Shown here: positions 63,854 through 64,000 of the stretch, in pieces
Layout of the letters: every line of letters starts with the position of its first letter
How positions within the stretch are numbered: position 1 is the first letter of the stretch
DNA from: Syntrophobotulus glycolicus DSM 8271
Lineage (GTDB): Bacteria; Bacillota; Desulfitobacteriia; Desulfitobacteriales; Syntrophobotulaceae
Direction: 5' to 3'
DNA length: 64,000 nt
Assembly (NCBI RefSeq): GCF_000190635.1
Contig: NC_015172.1
Coordinates: 2,480,001 to 2,544,000, forward strand
Made by a program: the position numbers and the translations under genes
Notes under the pieces: generated by a model
What the model saw: only the letters and a program-made list of their open reading frames with translations
Database searches by the model: none
Told to the model about the DNA's origin: nothing

Positions 63854-63920
63854 AATCAATATATAGCTTTACAACAATTTCATTTGCCTATCTCCCTAGA
63901 AGGTATGCCTTTTTGAAATT

Positions 63921-64000
63921 TTAATGTCCCCCACATTCACCATGATGTTGATGTTGATGGCAAACAGAGCCTGTTGATTGAAGCTGGCCTTGTAAATATT
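63921..64000 (-). CDS. C-terminal end of a His-rich metal-binding protein, possibly NifX/NifB-type cofactor protein
   Basis: Only the last 26 codons are inside: YLQGQLQSTGSVCHQHQHHG then ECGGH and a stop at 63923-63921. The Cys/His-rich tail resembles the end of dinitrogenase iron-molybdenum cofactor (NifX/NifB) family proteins, which often lie next to small ferredoxins like the one downstream. The family call is an inference; another His-rich metal chaperone is possible. Confidence 0.5.
   Translation of the reverse strand, partial: YLQGQLQSTGSVCHQHQHHGECGGH

Overview
The window looks like a chromosomal core region of an endospore-forming, Gram-positive member of the Clostridia. Order and content best fit the Peptococcaceae/Desulfitobacteriaceae type; this placement is inferred from content, not computed. 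Indicators are the CIRCE-controlled hrcA end, a T-box leader in front of valS, sporulation genes (spoIIP, a spo0B-like gene, spoIVFA/spoIVFB, lonB), TTG/GTG starts behind strong Shine-Dalgarno sequences, and long blocks in Bacillus/Clostridium order. Almost every gene lies on the minus strand, so the blocks below are read from high to low coordinates for transcription.

Layout. 1-6.5 kb: hrcA (partial, with CIRCE), hemW, lepA, murJ, spoIIP, and rpsT on the plus strand. 6.6-12.3 kb: an ADP-ribosylglycohydrolase, holA, a doubtful small membrane ORF, a cyclophilin, comEC and comEA. 12.5-14.2 kb: a secreted cell-wall-binding protein on the plus strand. 14.2-20.6 kb: leuS, rsfS, yqeK, an RRM RNA-binding protein, nadD, yhbY and obgE. 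20.6-24.6 kb: spo0B-like, rpmA, rplU and two paired radical-SAM genes. 24.7-26.4 kb: spoIVFB and spoIVFA. 26.5-33.7 kb: the shape and division block rodA, minE, minD, mrdA, mreD, mreC, mreB. 33.8-38.5 kb: radC, maf, cimA, rex and a SPOR protein. 38.6-45 kb: a second cell-wall-binding protein, folC, valS and its T-box. 45-47.5 kb: a lipid-linked sugar operon (small flippase, GT2, GT39). 47.6-57.2 kb: two small genes, engB, lon, lonB, a membrane protein, clpX and tig. 57.3-64 kb: a more accessory end with a glycolipid-type glycosyltransferase, a PAQR/hemolysin III protein, a DUF1836 regulator, a second large GT39 enzyme, a broken hicA with intact hicB, tRNA-Leu, a transposase remnant, a small ferredoxin and the His-rich end of another gene.

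Most genes are housekeeping: protein quality control, translation, cell-wall elongation, competence, NAD and folate synthesis, and sporulation. The most useful observations are departures from the usual neighbourhoods: no gpr next to spoIIP, no minC before minD, no clpP between tig and clpX, and no prp next to an L27 that lacks the cleavable N-terminal extension. SpoIVFB carries HDxxH instead of HExxH. A Spo0B-like phosphotransferase sits beside obgE. At the right end, a HicA toxin has lost its catalytic core while the antitoxin and a palindromic operator inside the promoter spacer remain, and a ferredoxin has a long leader hairpin enclosing a CsoR/CstR-like inverted repeat. I found no CRISPR array, prophage or intact insertion sequence, and nothing I can defend as a wholly new system.
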